NCBI GenBank assembly: GCA_007130825.1
Contig: SLRT01000171.1
Coordinates: 1-35,267, forward strand
Origin: Syntrophomonadaceae bacterium
GTDB lineage: Bacteria; Bacillota; Dethiobacteria; DTU022
Direction of reading: 5' to 3'
Length of the DNA stretch: 35,267 bases
Part shown: positions 7,266-14,444 of the stretch, piece by piece
Layout of the letters: each line of letters opens with the position of its first letter
Position numbering within the stretch: the stretch's first letter is position 1
The notes under the pieces: generated by a model
The model's input: only the letters and a program-made list of their open reading frames with translations
Told to the model about the DNA's origin: nothing
The model's database searches: none
Position numbers and translations under genes: made by a program

Positions 7266-8033
7266 ATGACGTGGGGATTTTCCCTCTCTGAGGAAGAAAA
7301 AAAGTGGCAGCAGCATTTAGAACGCAAGCTGGAAGACATAAAAAGCAGTGGAACGTACAGCACCGCGTTTTTAGACCCGCGGCAGCTGGAGCTGGCGGAA
7401 GCGGTTATCAGGAATAAGAGCGGTCTTTCTTACACGGTATACGGGGGTTATTCCGAGGCGGAAAGAAATGCTTTGCATATTTTCCCCGCTCAGCATCAAG
7501 GGGCGCTTCCGCCGGTTACGGCAGTGCTGGTCGAATGGAAAGGCGGCCGGGATGAGACCTCACACCGTGATCTGTTGGGCTCGGTATTGGCATTGGGTTT
7601 ACGCCGCGATCAGATTGGCGATATTATTATGCTGCAAGAAGGTGCAGCGGCTGTAATGGTTATGCAATCGAAAGCTGATTTTATTTGCTCCAACCTGGAT
7701 CAAGTCGGCCCACTGCCGGTAAAGTGCTCTATCGTTGAACCTGCACAGCTGCCTCTGGTTAAGGCTAACGGTAAAGAAATTAAGGGCACTGTGGCCAGTT
7801 TGCGCGTTGATTCCCTGCTTTCGCTTGGCTTCGGCATATCCAGGTCAAGGGTAGTGCGCATGATCAAGGCCGGATTGGTCATAGTAAACTGGCATCCGGT
7901 CAATTCACCGTCCCTGCAGCTTAAAGAAGGTGATCAAATATCGCTGAGAGGGCGGGGACGTTTGCTGCTCGATGCGGTGGAAGGAGAATCCCGTAAAGGT
8001 AGAATACGCTTAAAATTGAAAAAATATAGTTAA
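7266..8033 (+). CDS. ylmH: YlmH (RqcP2), S4-domain ribosome quality control factor
   Basis: This is a 255-residue protein with the YlmH architecture: an N-terminal alpha/beta region (FLDPRQLELAEAVI, VTAVLVEWKGG, LLGSVLALGLRRDQIGDI) and a C-terminal S4 RNA-binding domain (about 175-240; VDSLLSLGFGISRSRVVRMIKAGLV, then GDQISLRGRGRLLL). In B. subtilis YlmH can act in ribosome-associated quality control alongside RqcH, binding 50S subunits with peptidyl-tRNA. ATG 7266 is preceded by GGGAGG at good spacing. A rqcH homologue lies about 6.4 kb downstream on the other strand. Confidence 0.92.
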   Translation: MTWGFSLSEEEKKWQQHLERKLEDIKSSGTYSTAFLDPRQLELAEAVIRNKSGLSYTVYGGYSEAERNALHIFPAQHQGALPPVTAVLVEWKGGRDETSHRDLLGSVLALGLRRDQIGDIIMLQEGAAAVMVMQSKADFICSNLDQVGPLPVKCSIVEPAQLPLVKANGKEIKGTVASLRVDSLLSLGFGISRSRVVRMIKAGLVIVNWHPVNSPSLQLKEGDQISLRGRGRLLLDAVEGESRKGRIRLKLKKYS

Positions 8034-8131
8034 AGAGCAGGAAAAGGGGTTACTTTGTCGAATTTTGTCTTGCAGCAAAAATCTGCAGCTAAAAAGTGCA
8101 TTAAGATATTTTCATATTGCAGGCCGAGAAG

Positions 8132-8161
8132 TTGCTATATTGTCAAGACTATATTTATAAT
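8132..8161 (+). promoter_or_regulatory. Probable divIVA promoter
   Basis: A perfect -10 TATAAT (8156-8161) lies 18 bp after TTGCTA (8132-8137). It is in the 154-base gap between ylmH and divIVA, 26 bases before the divIVA start. The -35 match is only moderate. Confidence 0.45.
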
Positions 8162-8187
8162 TATTTTATGTTGAAGGAGGTTTAACA

Positions 8188-8937
8188 ATGGGTATCACAC
8201 CGATGGACATACAAAACAAAGAATTTGAACGTTCTTTTCGCGGCTATGACATTGAAGATGTTGACGATTTTTTGGATCGGGTAGCCAAGGAACTCGAGGA
8301 ACTGCTCCGTGAGAATACTGAAATGAAAGATCAGGTCAGCCATTTACAGGAAAAAAACAAGAACTATCAAAAACTGGAAGGAACTATGCACAATGCTATT
8401 GTCGTGGCCCAGGAGACAGCGGAAGAAGTTAAACAAAACGCCAAACGGGAAGCTGATTTAATCCGGAGGGAAGCGGAAAAAGATGCGCAGCGTATAGTTG
8501 AAGATGCCCGCTACCGATCCGGTAAAATTTTAGCTGAACAAGAAGAGCTCTTTAAACAAGCCCGGGTTTTTAGAATGCGGTTCCGCTCTTTTATCGAGGC
8601 CCAGCTGTCATCCCTGGAAAGCGAAGATTGGCTGCAGGAGGCACAATACGAACAAGAAGCCGGCGGATTAAAAAAGGGCTATGAACCACGCGGACAGTAC
8701 GAATCGCAAACAGAATCTCAGCCCGGCCCGGAATTCAGGCAGTCCCTGGATTACAGTTCCATGGAGGATTATGATTCAAAACCTGATTTTGAACCGAAAC
8801 CGGACAATGATCTAAATTTTGATTTTGAACCTGAACCTGAACCTGAGCCTAAGCCCGATCCGGATTATGGATCAAAAACTGGTTATAGACCGAAACGAAA
8901 TGATGATGATGATTTTGATGCGGATCCTGATTTTTAG
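8188..8937 (+). CDS. divIVA: Cell-division/polarity protein DivIVA with long acidic tail
   Basis: DivIVA is a coiled-coil scaffold that binds curved membrane at septa and poles. The N-terminal domain is canonical (ITPMDIQNKEFERSFRGYDIEDVDDFLD, residues 3-30) and is followed by a long coiled coil (about 33-140). Residues from about 150 to 249 are unusual: a disordered acidic, Tyr- and Pro-rich tail with EPEPEPEPKPDPD and a terminal DDDDFDADPDF. The DNA shows short GAACCT-type tandem repeats there. An excellent AAGGAGG lies upstream of ATG 8188. It closes the ylm cluster and is followed by a separately promoted ileS, the same order as in B. subtilis. Confidence 0.93.
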   Translation: MGITPMDIQNKEFERSFRGYDIEDVDDFLDRVAKELEELLRENTEMKDQVSHLQEKNKNYQKLEGTMHNAIVVAQETAEEVKQNAKREADLIRREAEKDAQRIVEDARYRSGKILAEQEELFKQARVFRMRFRSFIEAQLSSLESEDWLQEAQYEQEAGGLKKGYEPRGQYESQTESQPGPEFRQSLDYSSMEDYDSKPDFEPKPDNDLNFDFEPEPEPEPKPDPDYGSKTGYRPKRNDDDDFDADPDF

Positions 8938-8958
8938 GGTTGTAAAGTCCACCGCATG

Positions 8959-8987
8959 TTGATTTTATTATTTTAACATGCTACAAT
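8959..8987 (+). promoter_or_regulatory. Promoter of the ileS operon
   Basis: TTGATT (8959-8964) and TACAAT (8982-8987) are separated by exactly 17 bp, placing the transcript start just upstream of the T-box leader. An inverted repeat GCATGTT/AACATGC (8954-8960 and 8975-8981) overlaps the -35 box and spacer. Confidence 0.65.
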
Positions 8988-9003
8988 CTTGAGCATAAGC
9001 TGT

Positions 9004-9242
9004 GAACGGGACAGAAAAGCGGATTTTTTGCTTAACCAGAGAGCCGGTGCAAGGTGAGAGTCCGGCTAAGCAGATCTGCTTTGAATCACCCGGGAGCTTC
9101 CGCCCCAAATTTCCAAATGGAAAGAGTAGACGCGGACGGCAGTCGTCGTTACCGGCTAAATATAAGGGGCCCGTATAATAATGCGCGGCCAGTAGGGTGG
9201 TACCGCGGGAGAAATCTCGTCCCTGATCAGGGGCGATTTTTT
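9004..9242 (+). promoter_or_regulatory. T-box riboswitch (isoleucine) controlling ileS
   Basis: This leader senses uncharged tRNA(Ile) and opens transcription of ileS. The strongest evidence is the near-universal T-box sequence AGGGTGGTACCGCGG (9194-9208), followed directly by a terminator that can exchange with the antiterminator. Stem I features are visible (GGGACAG, GAGAGCCGGTGC, GGTGAGAGTCCGG). The probable specifier codon is ATC (Ile) at 9085-9087, in TTTGAATCACCCGG on the 3' side of stem I. The downstream gene is isoleucyl-tRNA synthetase, which agrees. The 73-residue ORF in the track at 9054-9275 falls inside this RNA and is spurious. Confidence 0.95.
9217..9242 (+). terminator. T-box intrinsic terminator
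   Basis: TCGTCCCT pairs with AGGGGCGA (8 bp with one G-U) around a GATC loop and is followed by six T residues (9237-9242). It is the OFF structure of the ileS T-box; its 5' arm is competed for by the antiterminator. Confidence 0.9.
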
Positions 9243-9308
9243 ATTTCTATCTACTATGAGACCGTTCTATTATGATACCTAATGAGGTAAACGGAGGAGA
9301 AAAAAGAC

Positions 9309-12083
9309 ATGGATTACCGGGACACTTTAAATCTACCTAAAACCGAATTTCCGATGCGGGCCAAACTGCCGCAGCGCGAGCCTGAAATGCTTGAATTCTG
9401 GGAAAAAATCGATATCAATAACCTGTCACAGGAAAACCGCAGGGGAGCCCCTCTTTATATACTGCATGATGGGCCGCCTTACGCAAACGGTGATATTCAT
9501 ATGGGCACTGCCTTAAACAAGGTTCTCAAAGATATTATAAATAAATATAAAACCATGCACGGATACAACTGTCCGTACGTGCCTGGATGGGACACGCACG
9601 GTTTGCCGATTGAGCATCAGATTATCAAAACAAAAAATATTAAGCGCAAAGAAGTATCCGACCTCGAATTTCGGAGGATGTGCCGCGATTACGCCCTGGA
9701 GTATGTAGATGTGCAGAGAAACCAGTTTAAAAGACTTGGCGTCCGCGGTGACTGGGAAAATCCTTACCTGACCCTAGAACCGGCCTTTGAAGGCCGGCAG
9801 GTTAAAGTCTTCGGAACGATGGCTGAAAGGGGCTTTATTTACAAGGGTATGCGCCCAGTTTACTGGTGCGCAAGTTGTGAAACGGCTCTTGCCGAAGCAG
9901 AAATTGAGTATGGCAATAAGGTATCCGATTCAATTTATGTCAAGTTTCCTTTTATCGACGATCGCGGCCTTTTCGGCGGAGTAAAAGATCGTTACTGCCT
10001 GATTTGGACTACAACCGCCTGGACTATTCCGGCTAACCTGGCTATAGTGGTCCATCCAGAGCTCGATTATGTTTTGGCCGATGCCGGTTCCGAGCAGTAT
10101 TTACTGGCCGAAGGGCTGCTTGAAGAAGTGTCCGGGCTGGCGGGGTCAGAAAAGCCCTGGCCGGTATTAAAACGCCTTAAAGGCAGTGAACTGGTGGGTA
10201 TGCGCTGCCGTCACCCGCTTTACGAGCGTGAATCGATCCTGCTGCAGGGTGAACATGTGACATTGGAACAGGGCACCGGGTGTGTGCACACTGCTCCCGG
10301 GCACGGTTATGAAGACTTTGTTATCGGCAAAGCTAACGATCTGCCCATTTTAAGCCCCCTGGATGACCGCGGCTATTTTACTGAAGAGGCCGGTCAGTAT
10401 GCCGGATTGGGTTATGAGGAAGGGGGAAAAGCTGTAATCGAAGACCTGGATCAAGAAGGGGCCCTGATTAAAACCATCCCTGTGGAGCACCAGTATCCGA
10501 ACTGCTGGCGCTGCAAGCTTCCGGTAATCTACCGGGCAACCGAGCAGTGGTTTGCTTCAATAGAAGGTTTCCGTAAAGAGGCCCTGGCAGCGATTAATAA
10601 TGTGCAGTGGACTCCTGCCTGGGGTGAAGAACGGATTTACAACATGATTGCCGAAAGGCAGGACTGGTGTATTTCCCGCCAGAGAATCTGGGGTGTGCCC
10701 ATTCCGATCTTTTACTGTGCCTCCTGCGCTGTTCCTCTGATCAATAACCGGACAATCGAAGCGGTGAGCGCCCTTTTTAGCCGGGAAGGTTCCGATGCCT
10801 GGTTTGCCCGGGAAGCGGCGGAGATCCTGCCTGAAGACACAGTCTGCCCCGGGTGCGGACATGATCAATTTAGAAAAGAAACAGATACTATGGATGTCTG
10901 GTTCGATTCCGGCTCCAGTCATGATGCGGTTCTGGAAACCCGGCCGGAACTGAGCTGGCCTTCCGACCTTTACCTTGAAGGCAGTGATCAATACCGTGGC
11001 TGGTTCCACTCATCACTGCTTACAGCGGTGGCTACCCGGGGCGAACCGCCGTACAGGGCGGTTTTGAGCCATGGTTGGGTCGTTGACGGGGAAGGGAAAA
11101 AAATGTCCAAATCTCTGGGTAACGTGATCGCTCCGGAACAGGTCATTAAGCAGTACGGGGCGGATATCCTGCGGCTTTGGGCTTCCTCGGCAGATTTTAC
11201 CCATGATGTTCATTTGTCAGAAGATATTCTTAAACAGTTAATCGAAGTTTACCGCAAGATTCGCAACACGACCCGTTTCCTGCTGGCCGGATGTTTCGAT
11301 TTTGATCCGGAGAAGCAGTCCGTCGATTATCATGCGATGGAAGAACTTGACCGCTGGGCCCTTTATCGCCTCAATGCGCTGGTTGAACGGAGCACCAGGG
11401 CTTATGAAAATTACGAATATCACCAGTTTTTTCATGCCCTGCACAATTTCTGTGTGGTCGATATGAGCAACTTCTATCTTGATATCATTAAAGACCGGCT
11501 TTACTGTTCAGCGCCTGATGATCCGGGAAGGCGTTCAGCTCAGACTGTTTTAATGACTATCCTTGATTACCTGGTGGTGATGATGTCCCCGATTTTAACT
11601 TTTACTTCCGAAGAGCTCTGGCAGCATTTGCCTGCCCGGCAAAAGCAAAGTGTTCAGCTGGCCGATTGGCCCGCACCGAATCCGGCCTGGGATGACCAGG
11701 AACTGGGCCGCCGCTGGCAAGCTCTCCTGGAAGTCCGTGAAGAGGTAACCTGGGCCCTGGAGCAAGCCCGCAAAGACAAAGTCATTGGTGGTTCCCTGGA
11801 GGGTGCCGTTACTGTATGGGCTGATGGAAAGACCTATGAAAATCTGCAACAATACGCCGAACAACTGGCGCAGCTTTTTATTGTCTCTGAAGCCCGCCTG
11901 CTGCCGGGGAGAGAACAGGCGCATGCGCAGGCCGTCAAAGGCCAGCGCTTTCCGGTCAGTATCCTTGTTGAGAAAACCGGGGGCAGTAAATGCCCGCGCT
12001 GCTGGATCTTTACCGGTTCTGATCAAGAACTCTGCCACCGCTGCAGCGAAGTAGTAGAAAGACTGAAAAATAATGCCGGTTAA
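9309..12083 (+). CDS. ileS: Isoleucyl-tRNA synthetase
   Basis: IleS charges tRNA(Ile). The 924-residue protein has the class I HIGH-type motif in PPYANGDIHMG (about 56-66) and the KMSKS loop (KKMSKSLGN, about 598). It contains an internal CP1 editing region (WTTTAWTIPANLAIVVHP, GTGCVHTAPGHGYEDF) and a C-terminal zinc finger (CPRCW and CHRC, from about 895). The zinc finger and length fit the bacterial type 1 enzyme, which is generally mupirocin-sensitive. ATG follows GGAGGAG. Expression is controlled by the upstream Ile T-box; lspA, lgt and the pseudouridine synthase are likely co-transcribed. Confidence 0.98.
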   Translation: MDYRDTLNLPKTEFPMRAKLPQREPEMLEFWEKIDINNLSQENRRGAPLYILHDGPPYANGDIHMGTALNKVLKDIINKYKTMHGYNCPYVPGWDTHGLPIEHQIIKTKNIKRKEVSDLEFRRMCRDYALEYVDVQRNQFKRLGVRGDWENPYLTLEPAFEGRQVKVFGTMAERGFIYKGMRPVYWCASCETALAEAEIEYGNKVSDSIYVKFPFIDDRGLFGGVKDRYCLIWTTTAWTIPANLAIVVHPELDYVLADAGSEQYLLAEGLLEEVSGLAGSEKPWPVLKRLKGSELVGMRCRHPLYERESILLQGEHVTLEQGTGCVHTAPGHGYEDFVIGKANDLPILSPLDDRGYFTEEAGQYAGLGYEEGGKAVIEDLDQEGALIKTIPVEHQYPNCWRCKLPVIYRATEQWFASIEGFRKEALAAINNVQWTPAWGEERIYNMIAERQDWCISRQRIWGVPIPIFYCASCAVPLINNRTIEAVSALFSREGSDAWFAREAAEILPEDTVCPGCGHDQFRKETDTMDVWFDSGSSHDAVLETRPELSWPSDLYLEGSDQYRGWFHSSLLTAVATRGEPPYRAVLSHGWVVDGEGKKMSKSLGNVIAPEQVIKQYGADILRLWASSADFTHDVHLSEDILKQLIEVYRKIRNTTRFLLAGCFDFDPEKQSVDYHAMEELDRWALYRLNALVERSTRAYENYEYHQFFHALHNFCVVDMSNFYLDIIKDRLYCSAPDDPGRRSAQTVLMTILDYLVVMMSPILTFTSEELWQHLPARQKQSVQLADWPAPNPAWDDQELGRRWQALLEVREEVTWALEQARKDKVIGGSLEGAVTVWADGKTYENLQQYAEQLAQLFIVSEARLLPGREQAHAQAVKGQRFPVSILVEKTGGSKCPRCWIFTGSDQELCHRCSEVVERLKNNAG

Positions 12084-12118
12084 AATATGATCGGAATAAA
12101 AGTACCGGAGTGAAGTAT

Positions 12119-12577
12119 TTGCGTAAGTTAATAATAATTGTAAGCGTTATCATCGTTGTTGATCAGTTGACTAAACAAGCGGTTGCGTCGATGGTGGAAC
12201 TGGGACAATCTGTTACCGTAATTGATAATTTTTTATATATCACTTATGTGCGCAATCCCGGCGCCGCCTTTGGTATGTTTCCGTACCAAACCGCGTTTTT
12301 TATTACCATTACTCTAATTGTGGCAGCCCTGATTCTTTACTATTACCGCACTCTTTCAGATAACCACATGTGGCTGCGTTTAGGGCTTGCCCTGCAGCTT
12401 GGCGGAGCCCTGGGCAATTTGATCGACCGGATCATCGCAGCATATGTAATTGACTTTATAAATTTTACCATCTGGCCCCCTGTTTTTAACCTGGCCGATT
12501 CAGCGATCGTAATCGGAATTGGCATTTTCCTGATTTCTTTTTGGCGGAATATAGACTTAAAAGAAGAACGGAGCTGA
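12119..12577 (+). CDS. lspA: Lipoprotein signal peptidase LspA
   Basis: LspA is the aspartyl membrane protease that removes the signal peptide from diacylated prolipoproteins. It has four hydrophobic helices and the family motifs: VDQLTK near the N-terminus, VRNPGAAFGMF, LGNLIDRI with one catalytic Asp, and FNLADSAIVIG with the second. The track start is GTG 12110, but that overlaps the only Shine-Dalgarno (GGAGTGA). TTG at 12119, 8 bases after GGAG, is the better start (152 residues, MRKLIIIV). It is directly followed by lgt, which acts one step earlier in the same pathway. Confidence 0.95.
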   Translation: MRKLIIIVSVIIVVDQLTKQAVASMVELGQSVTVIDNFLYITYVRNPGAAFGMFPYQTAFFITITLIVAALILYYYRTLSDNHMWLRLGLALQLGGALGNLIDRIIAAYVIDFINFTIWPPVFNLADSAIVIGIGIFLISFWRNIDLKEERS

Positions 12578-12581
12578 TTTC

Positions 12582-13382
12582 TTGTATCCTGAACTGTTCA
12601 CCGTCGGAAACCTGACCATTCATTCTTACGGGCTGATGATTGCCCTGGCCGTGCTGATCTCAGCGGCAGCGATCTACCGGGAAGCCCCCAGAGAAAATTT
12701 AAATTCTGATCATGTCCTTGAAGCGGTAATTGCCGCTGCATTTTTTGGCCTGCTTGGAGCGCGGCTGCTTTATGTTATGCTCAACTGGTCTTATTTCCGG
12801 GTCAATCCGGTGGAGATTTTATTTGCCCAATTTGCGGGGCTGTCATTTTATGGCGGCCTTTTCCTTGGAGCATTTGTGCTTTACCTCTGGAGCAGTTGGC
12901 GCAAAATTAATTTTTTGAAAATGGCCGATCTTATGGCTCCGTACCTTGCGCTTGGCTATGCCTTCGGCAGGATCGGCTGTTTTTTAAACGGCTGTTGTTA
13001 CGGACGGGAAAGCGATCTGCCCTGGGCCATGCCGGCAAGCATGGTCGATAACGCCTTACGACACCCGGTGCAGCTGTACGCCGCCCTGGGAGCGGTGCTG
13101 ATCTTTATCATACTCAAGCTGGTGCGACCGAGAAGACCTTTCGTCGGTTTTATCCTGCTTGCATTATTTGCTCTCTATGGGTTGCTTCGCTTTACCACTG
13201 AATATTTCCGCTACGAGGAAGCAGTTTGGTTCGGACTGACCACAGCGCAAACCTTCAGCCTCGCTCTGGCCCTGGTTTCTTTTATCGGCATCCTTATATT
13301 TAGCAGTGATGCCGGGGGACGGCTTATTGGTTCTTTTCGTTCAAAAGGAAGAAAAAAAAAGGGGTTAAGAAATGAAGCATGA
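12582..13382 (+). CDS. lgt: Prolipoprotein diacylglyceryl transferase Lgt
   Basis: Lgt attaches diacylglycerol from phosphatidylglycerol to the lipobox cysteine of prolipoproteins in the membrane. The 266-residue protein is multi-spanning, starts in the typical way (FTVGNLTIHSYGLMIALAVL) and carries the family signature GRIGCFLNGCCYGR, with the essential Arg and Asn of the active site. The N-terminal region includes the conserved HSYG. TTG 12582 lies 4 bases after lspA, with a weak CGGAG upstream. Its end overlaps the next gene by 11 bases. Lgt and LspA being adjacent suggests coordinated lipoprotein maturation. Confidence 0.96.
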   Translation: MYPELFTVGNLTIHSYGLMIALAVLISAAAIYREAPRENLNSDHVLEAVIAAAFFGLLGARLLYVMLNWSYFRVNPVEILFAQFAGLSFYGGLFLGAFVLYLWSSWRKINFLKMADLMAPYLALGYAFGRIGCFLNGCCYGRESDLPWAMPASMVDNALRHPVQLYAALGAVLIFIILKLVRPRRPFVGFILLALFALYGLLRFTTEYFRYEEAVWFGLTTAQTFSLALALVSFIGILIFSSDAGGRLIGSFRSKGRKKKGLRNEA

Positions 13383-14340
13383 GAACAGACCTCCCGGTTT
13401 ACGTGCTTCACTCTACGAAAAAATAACCGCCGCCGCTGCAGATGAAGACCGGCGCCTGGATCAGTTTTTAGCGGAGCGGTTAGCCGCTCTTTCCCGCAGC
13501 CGGATTCAAAAATTAGTTGAAGCCGGCCTGGTGCAGATCAACCGGCTTCCCTGCACAGACAAAAACTACCGCCTGGGAGCCGGCGACCTGGTCGAAGTAA
13601 CCATTCCTCCGCCGGAAAAAGCTTCAGTTGAACCGGAAAAAATCAACCTTGACATAATCTACGAAGATAAAGATCTCCTGGTAGTTAATAAGCCGCGCGG
13701 AATGGTCGTTCACCCGGCTCCGGGCCACTTTACGGGAACCCTGGTTAATGCCCTGCTCAACCACTGTGGTGATCTTTCGGGAATCGGGGGGGTAATGCGC
13801 CCCGGTATAGTCCACCGTCTTGATAAAGATACATCCGGACTGCTGGTTGTGGCCAAGAACGATTTTGCCCACCAGATCCTGTCAGGACAGCTAAAAACCA
13901 GGGAGCTGAACCGGGAGTACCTGGCCCTGGTCAGCGGGCGGGTCAAACCATTAATCGGTCGTATTGAAGCTCCGGTTGCCCGCCATCCCCGCCATCGAAA
14001 AAAAATGGCAGTTATGGCCGGGGGAAGAAAAGCGGTAACCCGTTACCGGGTTCTAAAATATCATGGCCGTTACAGCCTGCTGCAGCTAAACCTGGAAACA
14101 GGGCGCACCCACCAGATTCGTGTCCACCTGGCCTACCTGGGTTACCCGGTCGTCGGGGATTTAACTTACGCAAAAGGCACCTGGAGTGATCTCCCCGCCG
14201 GATTAACAGAACCGCACGCCCTCCATGCCCGCCGGATCAAGTTTATCCACCCGCGCACCGGAGAAGCGTTGGAATTTTATGCTCCCCTGCCTGCTGAATT
14301 TAAAAAAGGATTGGTTTGGTTGAAGTCAATGAAAGACTGA
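13372..14340 (+). CDS. RluA/RluD-family rRNA pseudouridine synthase
   Basis: This is a pseudouridine synthase with an N-terminal S4 domain (about 24-80; DRRLDQFLAERLAALSRSRIQKLVEAGLVQINR) and an RluA-type catalytic domain. The active-site motif HRLDKDTSGLLVVAK contains the catalytic Asp, and TGRTHQIRVHLAYLGYPVVGD is the second conserved block. Length (322 residues) and layout match RluD/B. subtilis YlyB, which sits after lspA there too. RluD modifies helix 69 of 23S rRNA; the exact target here cannot be read from sequence. ATG 13372 lies within the lgt 3' end and is preceded by AAGGGG. It converges on rqcH. Confidence 0.93.
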   Translation: MKHENRPPGLRASLYEKITAAAADEDRRLDQFLAERLAALSRSRIQKLVEAGLVQINRLPCTDKNYRLGAGDLVEVTIPPPEKASVEPEKINLDIIYEDKDLLVVNKPRGMVVHPAPGHFTGTLVNALLNHCGDLSGIGGVMRPGIVHRLDKDTSGLLVVAKNDFAHQILSGQLKTRELNREYLALVSGRVKPLIGRIEAPVARHPRHRKKMAVMAGGRKAVTRYRVLKYHGRYSLLQLNLETGRTHQIRVHLAYLGYPVVGDLTYAKGTWSDLPAGLTEPHALHARRIKFIHPRTGEALEFYAPLPAEFKKGLVWLKSMKD

Positions 14341-14444
14341 TAATCCCTTCATCCGTGAATTGGCATCATGATCTGCTGTCCGGAAAATTTCTGAGATTTT
14401 TAATACATAACACTTGATTTGCCAAAAGTTTATTTCGTTTAGCG

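Noticed and set aside
8800-8860. GAACCT microrepeats in divIVA considered as a mobile or CRISPR-like repeat
   Set aside because: In frame, few copies, no spacers; simply codes the EP repeat of the DivIVA tail.
9054-9275. 73-residue ORF in the track upstream of ileS
   Set aside because: It lies wholly inside the T-box riboswitch and its terminator; no protein family resemblance.
11595-12038. 147-residue minus-strand ORF opposite ileS
   Set aside because: Antisense shadow of a confidently assigned gene.
14341-14444. Search for a bidirectional terminator between rluD-type gene and rqcH
   Set aside because: Only a short AT-only complementarity (AAAAT/ATTTT) is visible; no stable hairpin.
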